Below, in pieces: positions 35,944-44,307 of a stretch of 61,950 nucleotides of DNA. The position numbers were made by a program, and so were the translations under genes. A model generated the notes under the pieces. It was not told where the DNA came from. It saw only the letters and a program-made list of their open reading frames with translations, and made no database searches. The stretch spans positions 1-61,950 of the forward strand of contig JAQBPO010000017.1 of the NCBI GenBank assembly GCA_028287465.1. The letters are read 5' to 3'. The stretch is from Fibrobacterota bacterium (GTDB lineage: Bacteria; Fibrobacterota; Fibrobacteria; UBA11236). The first letter of the stretch is position 1; the number at the start of each line of letters is the position of its first letter.

Positions 35944-37120
35944 CCCAGTACTCGAGCAGGACCTTGTTGAGCTGGAATTCGCAGACCGGCGTGAGCACGG
36001 ATTCGTTCTGCGCGGGAGAGACGCCCCGGGCGTCCTGGGGCATGTTGACTTGGCCCACCGCCTTCATCAGGATGAAGGCCATGCCCTTGCCGACCTTCTT
36101 GTTGTCCCGCTGGACGCTGGTGAGGATCTGCCCCACCGAGATGTCGTTGGGGATGGGCGGGATGCCGCGCAGGCGGCTGAGGAGCAGGGATTGCTTTTTG
36201 AGTTCTTCCACGGGCATGATGCCCAGGTGGTGGGCGAGCTGGCCCGCCACGTTCATGCCGTGGTACACGGCCTCGCCGTGCAGGAGGCGTCCCTGGGACA
36301 GCCATTCCAGGGCATGGCCCACGGTATGGCCGTATTCCAGCATCAGCCCGAGGGACTTCTCCTTCGGGTCCAGGCGCGCGATCTCGAATTTCTGGGCCAG
36401 GCTGTTCACCAGCAGGCGCTCGAGCTGGGCCTCGGAAAAGGTCTCCTTGACGGAGAAGAAGCGCAAGGCCTCCTCGTAATGGGCGCCGCCCAGGAGGATG
36501 GCGTTCTTGCAGTATTCGACCGCGGCGGCGCGCAGGTGGCGCAGGGGTTCGGTGGCGCAGTAGCGGGAATCGGCCAAGGCCGCGACCGGCGTGCTGAATA
36601 CGCCCAGGCGGTTCTTGCCGCCGGCGAAGTTGATGCCTTGCTTGTTGGAGACGATGACGTCGCTCTGGGCCATCAGGGTGGTGGGCACCTGGACGAAGCG
36701 GACGCCTCGATAGACCAGGGACGCGGCCAGGCCGCCTATGTTCAGGACCACGCCGCCGCCGAAGTTCACCACCACCGAGGATTTGGTGATGCCGCGCTCG
36801 AAGAGCTGGTTGCAGAGGAATTCCAGGTTGGACATCTTCTTCTCGCCCTCGCCTTCGGCGATGAGCAGGATTTCCGGCGCGAAATGGGGGGACAGAAGCT
36901 GGAGCAGGGATGCGCCGTGCAGGGAGAAGACATGCTGGTCGGAAAGGATGAAGACCCGATCGGGCTTGAGTCCCAGGAGCAGATCGGGCAGCAGGTCGAT
37001 GGCTCCCTTGCCGAAGTGGATGGGCATGCCGCCGGTGAGCGGCGAGTTCCAGGTGAGGACCGGGGACGCCGATGGCATGTTGCCGGTCACGGCGGGGTCC
37101 TGCATTTTCATGTTACCCAA
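35930..37120 (-). CDS. eboD: EboD-like sugar phosphate cyclase (3-dehydroquinate synthase family)
   Basis: A 396-residue NAD-dependent sugar phosphate cyclase homolog. Visible motifs: NAD-binding VVVNFGGGVVLNIGG, VPTTLMAQSD (the PTTLLAQVDS site), the metal His in LEYGHTVGHALEW, and HGEAVYHGM. Starts at TTG 37120 with GGGGG eight bases upstream; ATG 37111 is an alternative. EboD proteins of this family sit in ebo clusters that serve export or trafficking of aromatic or indole metabolites in cyanobacteria and other bacteria. The presence of EboE, EboF and EboC homologs on the divergent transcript is what assigns this cyclase to Ebo rather than to the shikimate pathway. Confidence 0.85.
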   Translation of the reverse strand: MGNMKMQDPAVTGNMPSASPVLTWNSPLTGGMPIHFGKGAIDLLPDLLLGLKPDRVFILSDQHVFSLHGASLLQLLSPHFAPEILLIAEGEGEKKMSNLEFLCNQLFERGITKSSVVVNFGGGVVLNIGGLAASLVYRGVRFVQVPTTLMAQSDVIVSNKQGINFAGGKNRLGVFSTPVAALADSRYCATEPLRHLRAAAVEYCKNAILLGGAHYEEALRFFSVKETFSEAQLERLLVNSLAQKFEIARLDPKEKSLGLMLEYGHTVGHALEWLSQGRLLHGEAVYHGMNVAGQLAHHLGIMPVEELKKQSLLLSRLRGIPPIPNDISVGQILTSVQRDNKKVGKGMAFILMKAVGQVNMPQDARGVSPAQNESVLTPVCEFQLNKVLLEYWDALL

Positions 37121-37356
37121 GGTCTATTCCCCCCTACCGATGGCCCTGCCGCAATCACCCCGTTCGCCTCCTAATGGCGGGAACCTTTCGATTCCAAGGG
37201 AAATCCGCACGTTTGGTTTACTAAATTAATCTAATCCGGGGGCCGGACTTTGGGATCCGGATCTTTGGCCGTCCGCCCCTTCGGCGGGGTCAAGGCGGCT
37301 TGCCCCTTTGGATTCGGTTTTCTTTGCGGTCTTGGCCGATCGGAAGGCTATAAAAC
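37121..37356. promoter_or_regulatory. Divergent promoter region of the ebo-like cluster
   Basis: A 236-base space between two divergent transcripts. An AT-rich stretch near 37213-37236 (TTTGGTTTACTAAATTAATC) is the likely promoter core. A short stem CCGCC-CCTTC-GGCGG lies downstream toward eboE. No exact operator was recognised. Confidence 0.4.
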
Positions 37357-38574
37357 TTGAAAAACCTCGGCTTGACCTATTGCACCAATGTGCATCCGCT
37401 GGGGGAATGGGCCTCCTGGAGCGACCTCATCGGGCGCTTCGGCCCCGCCATCCGGGCCGAACTCGGATGGAAAAGCCTGCCCATGGGGCTCTGGTTCCCC
37501 GCCTCCCTCATAGAGGAGCTGAACCGGGATCCGGTGGGCGGACGCCAACGCCTGCAGTCCCTCATGGCCGATAACCGGCTTTCGGCCTTCACCTGCAATG
37601 CCTTCCCCTACGGTAACTTCCATGACAAGGTGGTCAAGACCAAGGTCTACCATCCCGATTGGACCACGCCTGAGCGCCTGGCCTATACGGTAGCCTGCGC
37701 GCGCCTGCTCGCCATCCTGTCCCAGGAGGGCACGGATGGATCGGTGTCCACCCTGCCCCTGGGCTGGCGCATCGGCTGGAGCGAGGAGCATTCCCGGAAA
37801 AGCGCCGAGAACCTGTGCGCCTTCGTGCGGGAGGCGCGGGCCATAGAGGATATGGAAGGGCGGATGATCCGCCTGGGCCTGGAGCCGGAACCCGGCTGCG
37901 TCCTGGAAACCATCGATCAGGTGCTTTCGTTCTGGGGCATGCATCTGCGTCCCGCGGCCCAACGCGCGGGCATCGCTCCCGCGGATCTGGAGAACCACCT
38001 GGGCATCTGCTACGATACCTGCCATCAGGCCATCCAATACGAGGACCCGGAGGACGTGCTCGATCGCCTGAAGGCGAACGGCATCCGCGTGGTCAAGATG
38101 CAATTGTCCAGCGGCCTGGTCTTCAAGCCGGATCCGGAACGGACGTCCCTGGGCCTGCGGCGGCAATTCGTGGAGGAGCGGTTCCTCCACCAGACGAGGG
38201 TGAAGACGCCCTCCGGCATCGTTTCCTTCGACGATCTTCCGGAAGCCCTGGCGGCGGCCGAGGGAGCCGCGCAAGGCGTAGACTTGTGGGCCCATCCCTG
38301 GCGCGTGCATTTCCACCTGCCCATCGATTCCCGCAACCTGTTGGAATCCGAATCCATCGGCACCACCCGGGACGATATGCTCAAGGCCTACCGGTACGCC
38401 GTGGCCAAGCGCCTGTGCAGCCATTTCGAGGTGGAGACCTATACCTGGAGCGTGCTGCCGGAAGCCCATCGCCCCAAGGACGACGCCGAGCTGGCCCATT
38501 CCATCGCCCGGGAGATCCGTTTCATCGAGGCGCATACCCCGGCCGGAAGCACGATAAAGGATGCCGATGCATAA
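37357..38574 (+). CDS. eboE: EboE-like metabolite traffic TIM-barrel protein
   Basis: A 405-residue EboE homolog. It starts at TTG 37357 with GGAAGG nine bases upstream. Hallmarks of the family are plain: LTYCTNVHPLGEW at the N-terminus, CNAFPYGNFHDKVVKTKVY, GSVSTLPLGWRIGW, LGICYDTCHQAIQYEDPED, KMQLSSGLVF, VHFHLPIDSRNLL and HFEVETYTWSVLPE. The fold is a sugar-isomerase-like TIM barrel; the reaction is not known. In described ebo clusters it is needed for moving a metabolite precursor to the periplasm. First gene of the rightward ebo transcript; its end overlaps the eboF start by eight bases. Confidence 0.9.
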   Translation: MKNLGLTYCTNVHPLGEWASWSDLIGRFGPAIRAELGWKSLPMGLWFPASLIEELNRDPVGGRQRLQSLMADNRLSAFTCNAFPYGNFHDKVVKTKVYHPDWTTPERLAYTVACARLLAILSQEGTDGSVSTLPLGWRIGWSEEHSRKSAENLCAFVREARAIEDMEGRMIRLGLEPEPGCVLETIDQVLSFWGMHLRPAAQRAGIAPADLENHLGICYDTCHQAIQYEDPEDVLDRLKANGIRVVKMQLSSGLVFKPDPERTSLGLRRQFVEERFLHQTRVKTPSGIVSFDDLPEALAAAEGAAQGVDLWAHPWRVHFHLPIDSRNLLESESIGTTRDDMLKAYRYAVAKRLCSHFEVETYTWSVLPEAHRPKDDAELAHSIAREIRFIEAHTPAGSTIKDADA

Positions 38575-39955
38575 GACCGTGGTCCTGAACGTCGTGGGGT
38601 TGACCCCGTCCCTGATCGGCCCGAGCACGCCCCGCATCCGCCGGTTCATGCAGGAAGGGTGGAGCGCCCGGCTCCAGGAGCAATTCCCCGCGGTCACCTG
38701 CACCAGCCAGGCCGCCATGCTGACCGGGACCCCGCCCTCGGGGAACGGCATCGTCGCCAACGGCTGGTATTTCCGGGACCTGGCCGAGGTGGGATTCTGG
38801 AAGCAGAACAACGCCCTGGTCCAAGGCGAGAAGATTTTCGAGAAGCTGAAACGCGAGCAGCCGGGCTTCACCTGCGCCAAGCTGTTCTGGTGGTACAACA
38901 TGTACGCGGACGCGGATTGGACCGTGACGCCCCGGCCGCAGTATCCCGCCGACGGCCGGAAGATCTTCGACGTCTACACCCAGCCCGCCGAGATCCACGA
39001 TTACCTGGTCAAGGACCTGGGCCCCTTCCCCTTCTTCCAGTTCTGGGGCCCGGGTTCCGGCATCGAATCCTCCCGATGGATCGCCGAAAGCGCCAAATGG
39101 ATCTTCGAACGCAAGCGTCCGACCCTGAGCCTGGTCTACCTGCCGCACCTGGACTACGGCCTGCAGCGCTTCGGGCCCGGCGCCCCGGAGATCCGCAAGG
39201 AACTGGAGGCCATCGATACCGTGGTAGGCGACCTGATCGAATATTACCGCGAACGCCAGGTCCGCATCATGATCGTCTCGGAATACGGTATCTCCAAGGT
39301 TACCCGGCATACCCACCCCAACCGCATCCTGCGCCGGGCGGGCTTCCTGGAAGTGCGCCCCAGCCTGACCTGGGAGATGCTGGACGCCGGGGGCAGCGCC
39401 GCCTTCGCGGTCTCGGATCACCAGATCTGCCATATCTACGTGAAGGACAAGTCCCGCATCCCCGAGGTGGCGGCCCTGTTCGAGAAGGAACCGGGCCAGC
39501 GCGCCGTGCTCACGGGCGAGGCCATCGAGAAGGCCGGGCTCAAGCATGAGCGCAGCGGAGACGTGATCCTGATGGCCGAGCCGGACAATTGGTATACGTA
39601 TTACTACTGGGAGGACGACCGCAAGGCCCCGGACTTCGCCCGGTGCGTGGACATCCACCGCAAGCCCGGCTATGATCCCGTGGAACTTTTCGTCGACCCG
39701 GCCATCAAGAACATCAAGCTCAAGCTGGGCATGACCCTGCTCCGCAAGAAGCTGGGATTCCGCTATTACATGGACGTGATCCCGCTGACCCCGGAACTGG
39801 TGGGCGGCAGCCACGGCACTCCCGCGGGCAAGGCGGAAGAGGCCCCTCTCGTCATTTCCGATGTCATGCTCCTGAAGCCCGCTTCCGGCTCCATGCCCAT
39901 GACCGCGGTCCGGGATTTGATCGAGGCCCACGTCATGGCCGGGGACGCGGTTTGA
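38567..39955 (+). CDS. eboF: EboF-like alkaline phosphatase / nucleotide pyrophosphatase family protein
   Basis: A 462-residue member of the alkaline-phosphatase superfamily (type I phosphodiesterase/nucleotide pyrophosphatase). ATG 38567 is preferred over ATG 38561 because AAAGGA then sits about six bases upstream. The nucleophile region AVTCTSQAAMLTG has the Thr of the CTSQAA block, and metal-ligand motifs include YLPHLDYGLQRFGP, IVSEYGISKVTRHTH and a late GGSHGTP. These are the usual EboF features. No signal peptide is seen, so it acts in the cytoplasm unless exported otherwise. Phosphate-ester substrate is unknown. It ends by overlapping the eboC start (TTGA). Confidence 0.88.
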   Translation: MHKTVVLNVVGLTPSLIGPSTPRIRRFMQEGWSARLQEQFPAVTCTSQAAMLTGTPPSGNGIVANGWYFRDLAEVGFWKQNNALVQGEKIFEKLKREQPGFTCAKLFWWYNMYADADWTVTPRPQYPADGRKIFDVYTQPAEIHDYLVKDLGPFPFFQFWGPGSGIESSRWIAESAKWIFERKRPTLSLVYLPHLDYGLQRFGPGAPEIRKELEAIDTVVGDLIEYYRERQVRIMIVSEYGISKVTRHTHPNRILRRAGFLEVRPSLTWEMLDAGGSAAFAVSDHQICHIYVKDKSRIPEVAALFEKEPGQRAVLTGEAIEKAGLKHERSGDVILMAEPDNWYTYYYWEDDRKAPDFARCVDIHRKPGYDPVELFVDPAIKNIKLKLGMTLLRKKLGFRYYMDVIPLTPELVGGSHGTPAGKAEEAPLVISDVMLLKPASGSMPMTAVRDLIEAHVMAGDAV

Positions 39956-40842
39956 AGCCCCGCGCCTTCCTCGCCCTGGTCCGCATCCCGACCGTATTCA
40001 GTTCCATGTCCAACGCCTATGCCGGGTATTTCATCGGCGGCGGGCGCGATCTTTCGCCCAACCTGGTCGAAGGCATCCTGGCGGCCGCCCTGTTCATCAT
40101 GGCCGGCATGGCCCTGAACGACGTGGCCGACAAGGATGTGGACGCGCGGGAACGGCCCGGACGGCCCATCCCATCCGGCGCCGTCTCCCTGGGCTCGGCC
40201 TGGGGCCTTAGCCTGGGCATGATGGCCCTGGGCCTCGCCCTGCTCTGGTTCGCGAACCCGCTTTCGGTACTGGCGGGCGCGGCCCTGTGCCTGTGCATCC
40301 TGGCGTACAACTTCGCCTTGAAGGGGACCATTCTGGGGCCCGCGTCCATGGGCCTGTGCCGGGCCTTGAATCTGCTGACCGGCATGTCCCTGGGTTGGAC
40401 GTCCCTCCCCAATCCCGCCTCCTTCCCGAAGGGGGTCTGGATCGCGCTCTTTTCCCTGTGGGGCTATATCGCCCTGGTGACCTTCCTGGCGCGGGACGAA
40501 GTGGGCGGCAATTCGAAAACGCGTTCGCGTCTCTTCCTGGCCGGCATCGCCTTGTGGTTCATCGCCTGGTCGGTCGCGGCCTTCACCTGGTTCCGGCCGG
40601 AGATCTTCCTGCCCGTGGCCTGGCTGGCCCTGGCCATGTTCCTGCGCGGGCCCTTGCGCAACCTGGCGGCCGATCCTTCCCCCAAGCATACCGGACAGAT
40701 GGTGGGCGGCATGCTGCGCCTGGTGCCCCTGGTAGACGTGCTCACGATGCTGGCCAACCATGTGCCGCCGGAATACGCCCTGCCGGGCGTGCTATGGATC
40801 GCGCCCGCATTCGCGGTCGGAAAATGGTTTTACTCGACATAG
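39952..40842 (+). CDS. eboC: EboC-like UbiA-family prenyltransferase homolog
   Basis: A 296-residue integral membrane protein with about eight spans. It starts at TTG 39952, overlapping the eboF stop (TTGA). The UbiA Asp-rich motif is NDVADKDVDARERPGRPIPSG in the first loop; the second loop carries YNFALKGTILGPASMGLCRA and LLTGMSLGW, typical of EboC rather than UbiA proper. UbiA enzymes join prenyl chains to aromatic acceptors; EboC may bind or modify the trafficked metabolite in the membrane. Last gene of the rightward transcript; REP-like repeats begin at its very end. Confidence 0.88.
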   Translation: MKPRAFLALVRIPTVFSSMSNAYAGYFIGGGRDLSPNLVEGILAAALFIMAGMALNDVADKDVDARERPGRPIPSGAVSLGSAWGLSLGMMALGLALLWFANPLSVLAGAALCLCILAYNFALKGTILGPASMGLCRALNLLTGMSLGWTSLPNPASFPKGVWIALFSLWGYIALVTFLARDEVGGNSKTRSRLFLAGIALWFIAWSVAAFTWFRPEIFLPVAWLALAMFLRGPLRNLAADPSPKHTGQMVGGMLRLVPLVDVLTMLANHVPPEYALPGVLWIAPAFAVGKWFYST

Positions 40843-40973
40843 GCGCTTCGCTCCGGAGTTGCAAGGCAACTCCACGCTCAACGCATCTTATTGATTGATA
40901 GGCGCTTCGCTCCGGAGTTGCAAGGCGACGCCACGCTTAACGCATCTTATTGATTGATAGGCGCTTCGCCGCC
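40840..40973. repeat. Tandem 59-bp REP-like repeats
   Basis: Two full units starting at 40840 and 40899 and a third broken start at 40958 share TAGGCGCTTCGCTCCGGAG and end in CATCTTATTGATTGA. The first unit holds a perfect stem GGAGTTGC-AAG-GCAACTCC; the second has lost part of it. The element starts within the stop of eboC and fills the gap to the GNAT gene. It is related to the repeats at 42685-42894. Confidence 0.8.
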
Positions 40974-41525
40974 TCAGCGGATCTTCGCGTACAGGAATTC
41001 GTCCGCCACGACCCCGTCCTTGATCGCGCTGCGGCGCAGGCGGCCTTCGGGCTGATAGCCAGCCTTTTCCAGGACGCGCATGGAGGCGGGATTCCATTCC
41101 AGCACGCGGGCATACAGGCGCCGCAAAAGGAAGGTTTCGAAGGCGTAATCGGAAAACGCCTCCAGGGCGGAGGTCATGAGGCCCCGGCCCCAAAAGGGCT
41201 CCCCCAACCAATAGCCTATTTCGGCGGAGCCCTGGTGGATATCCTCCTGGGGGATGATGCCCATGCCGCCCGCCAATACGGGCGGGCCGGAATCCGGGCC
41301 TCCGGCCTCGATGGCGAAATGGGCGTTGGGAAACTGGCGGGTTACCCCCCTGATCCATGCCCTCGCGTCCGAGCGGGTATAGGGATTGGGGAAGGCGTCG
41401 CGCATGTTCCGCCACACCTTGCTATTGTCGGCGAGGGCTACGAGCCCGTCCAGGTCGCCGGGCAGCCAGGGACGGATGGAGCCGCCCCGAAAAGGGATGC
41501 CGGGGTGGGAAAGAGCGCCTGCCAT
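40974..41525 (-). CDS. GNAT N-acetyltransferase, RimJ/RimL type
   Basis: A 183-residue acetyltransferase with ATG 41525. The fold runs from SIRPWLPGDLDGLVALAD at the N-terminus, through the RimJ-like block GSAEIGYWLGEPFWGRGLMT that holds the acetyl-CoA loop (residues about 105-125), to RRLYARVLEWNPASMRVLEKAGYQ, which is the classic end of the domain. RimJ/RimL-like proteins acetylate N-terminal amino groups of ribosomal proteins, or amino groups of small molecules; the substrate cannot be read from sequence. It is monocistronic, between repeats and a divergent lipoprotein gene. Confidence 0.88.
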   Translation of the reverse strand: MAGALSHPGIPFRGGSIRPWLPGDLDGLVALADNSKVWRNMRDAFPNPYTRSDARAWIRGVTRQFPNAHFAIEAGGPDSGPPVLAGGMGIIPQEDIHQGSAEIGYWLGEPFWGRGLMTSALEAFSDYAFETFLLRRLYARVLEWNPASMRVLEKAGYQPEGRLRRSAIKDGVVADEFLYAKIR

Positions 41526-41575
41526 GGGTCCCCAAGCTACAAAAAGGACCGCTCAATAAGCCCAAACTCCTCGTT

Positions 41576-41603
41576 CCGGCCTTGGCCGGGCTTTTTTGCC
41601 CGG
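41576..41603. terminator. Bidirectional hairpin with T-run
   Basis: CCGGCC-TT-GGCCGG (41576-41589) is followed by GC and six T; an alternative stem CCGGGC-TTTTTT-GCCCGG also fits (41586-41603). No gene ends just upstream on the plus strand, so it may end a short unseen transcript in the GNAT leader. Confidence 0.5.
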
Positions 41604-41816
41604 AGGCGGATATTGCCTCATGATTGAAGGTACGGAGGACCCGGGCGACGCTCGACGAACCGGGCGGGCGGGGGCGAATACCGGCCTTTCCGGCCGGTTT
41701 CGTGAGTGGGGTCACCTATCCGGGCGCTCAGGACCCGGCATCGGCGAATAATCCCATCCAGTGCTCAAGTTTTGAATCCAACCGTCCGAAATCCGATAAT
41801 GGAACAGGGAGGATAC

Positions 41817-42680
41817 ATGATCAAACGCGCAACGACTTTCAAACTCATCATCGGCCTGCTGGCCCCGGTCTTCTTCGCCCATTGCGGCACCAACCCCACC
41901 TCGACGGCCGGCATCACGCCCGACGACAAGGAAATGAACGCCACGGTGAAATCCACCGTCGTTCTCGGCAAGGTCGGCGTGCTCAGCAAGGGCTCGACCA
42001 TCAACCTCACCAAGCTGGTGCTGACCGCCGTATCCAGCGCGACCCCGCCGGACACGGTCCGCGACACGTCCACGGTCTCGGGAAGCGCCCAGGTCACCGT
42101 ATTGCGCGTACTGACCCTCGCTCCCTTGCGCAACTGGGTCGTGAGCGCCAAATCGCTGGATTCCAAGGATTCCGTCATCCATTCCGGCTCCAGTTCCTCC
42201 TTCTTCGTAAAGCCCGCGGATACCGCGGACGTGAGCCTCAACCTCACTTCCCGCTTCGCCATGTACGAGGCCCGGTTCAACTCCCTGCCCGACAGCATCA
42301 GCTCCTCCGTCTCCGGAACCGGCAAGGACAAGCTGAACCTGAACCGCGTGGTACTGAAGGTGGACGGGGTCATCAAGGCGGATTCCCTGCTCGCCTCCGG
42401 GTACTTCAGCGCCAACCAGAGCGTCAACGTGTTCTGGGATTACATCACGCCCGGCTCGCATACGGTGACCCTGGAAGCGTACGGCACCTTGCACACCTAT
42501 TCCGGCAAGCTTTACAGCGGCGCCTCCACTTTCACCGTGACCGCGGGCAGCGATGATACCCGCTCCGTGAACCTCGATTGGGTGGGCCCCACCACGGGAA
42601 CGGGCAAGCTGACCGTGACCCTCGGCAAGGTGGGCAAGGTGGTCGTTAATGGCGCGCTTCCGGGTACCGTTATCCCCTGA
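41817..42680 (+). CDS. Putative lipoprotein of unknown function
   Basis: A 287-residue exported protein. ATG 41817 follows AGGGAGGA closely and opens a signal (IKRATTFKLIIGLLAPVFFAHC) with C23 as the likely lipid site, although the lipobox (FAHC) is weak. The mature protein is Ser/Thr-rich and beta-like, with two similar TVVLGKVGVLSKG and TVTLGKVGKVVVNG blocks at its ends. A jelly-roll or Ig-like fold is possible. No catalytic motif is seen. It is followed by the second group of REP-like repeats. Family unknown. Confidence 0.75.
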   Translation: MIKRATTFKLIIGLLAPVFFAHCGTNPTSTAGITPDDKEMNATVKSTVVLGKVGVLSKGSTINLTKLVLTAVSSATPPDTVRDTSTVSGSAQVTVLRVLTLAPLRNWVVSAKSLDSKDSVIHSGSSSSFFVKPADTADVSLNLTSRFAMYEARFNSLPDSISSSVSGTGKDKLNLNRVVLKVDGVIKADSLLASGYFSANQSVNVFWDYITPGSHTVTLEAYGTLHTYSGKLYSGASTFTVTAGSDDTRSVNLDWVGPTTGTGKLTVTLGKVGKVVVNGALPGTVIP

Positions 42681-42684
42681 TTTA

Positions 42685-42894
42685 GGCTCGTCGCTAAGGA
42701 GTTTGCGGGGCAAACTCCACGCTCCTCGCGATAGTTTTCTTCCGGCTCGTCGCTAAAGCGCCTTCGCGGATTCCGCGGGGGCGCTTTGCTTTTCCGGGCA
42801 AACTCCACGCTCCTCGCGATTATTTCCACCGGCTCGTCGCTAAAGCGCCTTCGCGGATTCCGCGGGGGCGCTTTGCTTTTCCGGGCCGCCGACC
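42685..42894. repeat. REP-like repeats, second group
   Basis: Three units start GGCTCGTCGCTAA at 42685, 42744 and 42831. The first has a simple stem GGAGTTTG-CGGG-CAAACTCC like the 40840 group. In the other two, 87 bases apart and identical for about 56 bases, the left arm is replaced by a nested hairpin AAAGCGCC..CGCGG..CCGCG..GGCGCTTT. Units end with ACGCTCCTCGCGAT. The stretch 42895-43056 holds nothing else that I can name. Confidence 0.8.
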
Positions 42895-43056
42895 GCGGCG
42901 CATGGGCCTGGAGGAAGCCGATTCCAAGTCCCGCAAAGAACGCGAAACTCCACAAAGTCCTCCAGTCCTTTACCGATGAATGACTGGGCGCACCGGCGCG
43001 CCCCCCCGCATAATGGAACCAATCACGATCCCTAGTTCCTTTCGGAGAGTCCCGAT

Positions 43057-43587
43057 ATGGCTGACGATTCCCAGAACGAGTCCAATCTGGTCCAGCGCCG
43101 CGAAGACCGCCGCACCCTGGAAAAAATGCGCCGCAAGTTGGCGTCTTCCGGAAAGATCTCCTCCAAGCATAATCTCCCCCAGCTCAAAAGCGGGAAGCGT
43201 GCCGGCATGCGCATCTGGCCGCTGGCGATAGCGGCCGGCGTGCTGCTGATCGGCCTCAATTTCGGCCTGAGCCTGCGCCAGGACAAAATCACTTCCGCCG
43301 TGGACGCGAGCTCCTCCGCGAACCTATCCCCCCCACCCGGCCTGACCTTGGACGAACAGGTACGCTTCTGGGCCTATGCCGTCTATGACGTCCCCAAATT
43401 GCGTTCCAAGTTCCATATCCCCAAAGGCGCGGTCCTGAACCCCGTGGTCGCGCGCAAGAATCTGGAACAGTTGTTGGCCGAAAACCTGGGCATCGAAGTC
43501 CGGAATGAGATTTTCGCCTATCAGCAGAAGTTCCCGGACGCGGTGCCCAAGGCCAAAGCCAAAGCCAGAACCGCCGCTACCCGCTGA
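43057..43587 (+). CDS. Single-span membrane protein of unknown function
   Basis: A 176-residue protein with ATG 43057 and CGGAGAG upstream. Residues 1-50 are strongly charged (RREDRRTLEKMRRKLASSGK) and should be cytoplasmic. One span lies at about 52-70 (IWPLAIAAGVLLIGLNFG), and about 100 residues follow on the outer side, including WAYAVYDVPKLRSKFHIP and a Lys/Ala-rich C-terminus. No recognised domain. A stem-loop 7 bases after the stop probably ends the transcript before the TetR gene. Confidence 0.72.
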   Translation: MADDSQNESNLVQRREDRRTLEKMRRKLASSGKISSKHNLPQLKSGKRAGMRIWPLAIAAGVLLIGLNFGLSLRQDKITSAVDASSSANLSPPPGLTLDEQVRFWAYAVYDVPKLRSKFHIPKGAVLNPVVARKNLEQLLAENLGIEVRNEIFAYQQKFPDAVPKAKAKARTAATR

Positions 43588-43593
43588 GCGTCA

Positions 43594-43613
43594 GGCCCGG
43601 AACCTTCCGGGCC
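43594..43613 (+). terminator. Stem-loop after one-span membrane protein gene
   Basis: GGCCCGGA-ACCT-TCCGGGCC is an 8-bp perfect stem seven bases past the stop, followed by CGCTTCC rather than a full T-run; a weak terminator. Confidence 0.5.
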
Positions 43614-43645
43614 CGCTTCCCCGCGGCATGGCCGCCCCCCCGGCT

Positions 43646-43674
43646 TTGACAATTTCCCACCATTAGTTTACACT
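43646..43674 (+). promoter_or_regulatory. Promoter of tetR-family gene, giving a leaderless transcript
   Basis: TTGACA (43646-43651), 17-base spacer, TACACT (43669-43674). The expected start of transcription falls at about 43681-43682, the ATG itself, and there is no ribosome site, so the mRNA is probably leaderless. Confidence 0.7.
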
Positions 43675-43680
43675 GTTAAC
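43666..43680. promoter_or_regulatory. TetR-type operator 1
   Basis: GTTTACACTGTTAAC, a 15-base near-palindrome overlapping the -10 element and ending one base before the regulator ATG. The same motif recurs at 44329-44343, so the regulator probably represses itself. Confidence 0.75.
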
Positions 43681-43681
43681 C

Positions 43682-44278
43682 ATGACTGACCTGAGGGAGC
43701 GCATCCTGGAATGCGCCTTGGATCTGTACCTGGAGGATGGTCCAAAGGGACTTTCCATGCGGCACGTGGGCGAAAGCCTCGGGGTGAGCGCGACCGCCAT
43801 CTATAGGCATTACCGAAACAAGGAAGACCTCCTCAACAACGTCATGGGCGAAGCCGTGAAGGTCTTCGGCTCCTATCTTTTCGCCTCCCTTTCCGGCAAG
43901 ACCCCCGAGGAACGCTTCAACCGCGGAGGCGAGGCCTATCTCAACTTCGCGTTGGAGAAGGGCAAATACTACGAAGTCATCTTCATGGCCCCGTCCCAAT
44001 TCGGCGCGGCCGGCGATGGGTCCGGCCTTCCGGAGGCATTGCGCGCCCAAAGCATGGCGACCTTCCAATTCCTGGTGGATCGGGTCCAGGAGTGCATGGA
44101 ATCCGGATACCTCCGTAAAGCGGATGCCCAAGCGGTTTCCATGACCATCTGGGCGCATACGCACGGATTGGTATCCATCTATCTCGCGAAGAAATGGTCC
44201 CTGGATGAGGCCGGATTCCGCCGGCTTTTCCGGGAATCGACCGAACGCCTCATGCATGGCCTGCGGCCGGCGCCTTGA
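43682..44278 (+). CDS. TetR/AcrR-family transcriptional regulator
   Basis: A 198-residue regulator. The N-terminal helix-turn-helix covers about residues 5-50 (RERILECALDLYLEDGPKGL, then VGESLGVSATAIYRHYRNKEDLL). The C-terminal ligand domain is helical and ends in LMHGLRPAP; no ligand can be named. ATG 43682 is the only start that keeps the DNA-binding domain whole and lacks a ribosome site. Paired operators in front of this gene and the receptor gene 68 bases downstream of its stop point to control of the TonB uptake operon, with autoregulation. Confidence 0.9.
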   Translation: MTDLRERILECALDLYLEDGPKGLSMRHVGESLGVSATAIYRHYRNKEDLLNNVMGEAVKVFGSYLFASLSGKTPEERFNRGGEAYLNFALEKGKYYEVIFMAPSQFGAAGDGSGLPEALRAQSMATFQFLVDRVQECMESGYLRKADAQAVSMTIWAHTHGLVSIYLAKKWSLDEAGFRRLFRESTERLMHGLRPAP

Positions 44279-44307
44279 ACGGGCGTAACCGCGGCGGGCA
44301 AGGTGCG

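Noticed and set aside
35930-37120. Housekeeping aroB
   Set aside because: Motifs fit the sugar phosphate cyclase family in general, but the neighbours are Ebo homologs and no shikimate gene is near.
40840-40973. Possible CRISPR array
   Set aside because: Units are directly joined at 59-bp period with no unique spacers, only two and a part copies, and no cas genes nearby.
42512-42955. Minus-strand open frame with a repeated peptide KSKAPPRNPRRRFSDEP
   Set aside because: The peptide repeat simply translates the REP-like DNA repeats; there is no ribosome site or domain.
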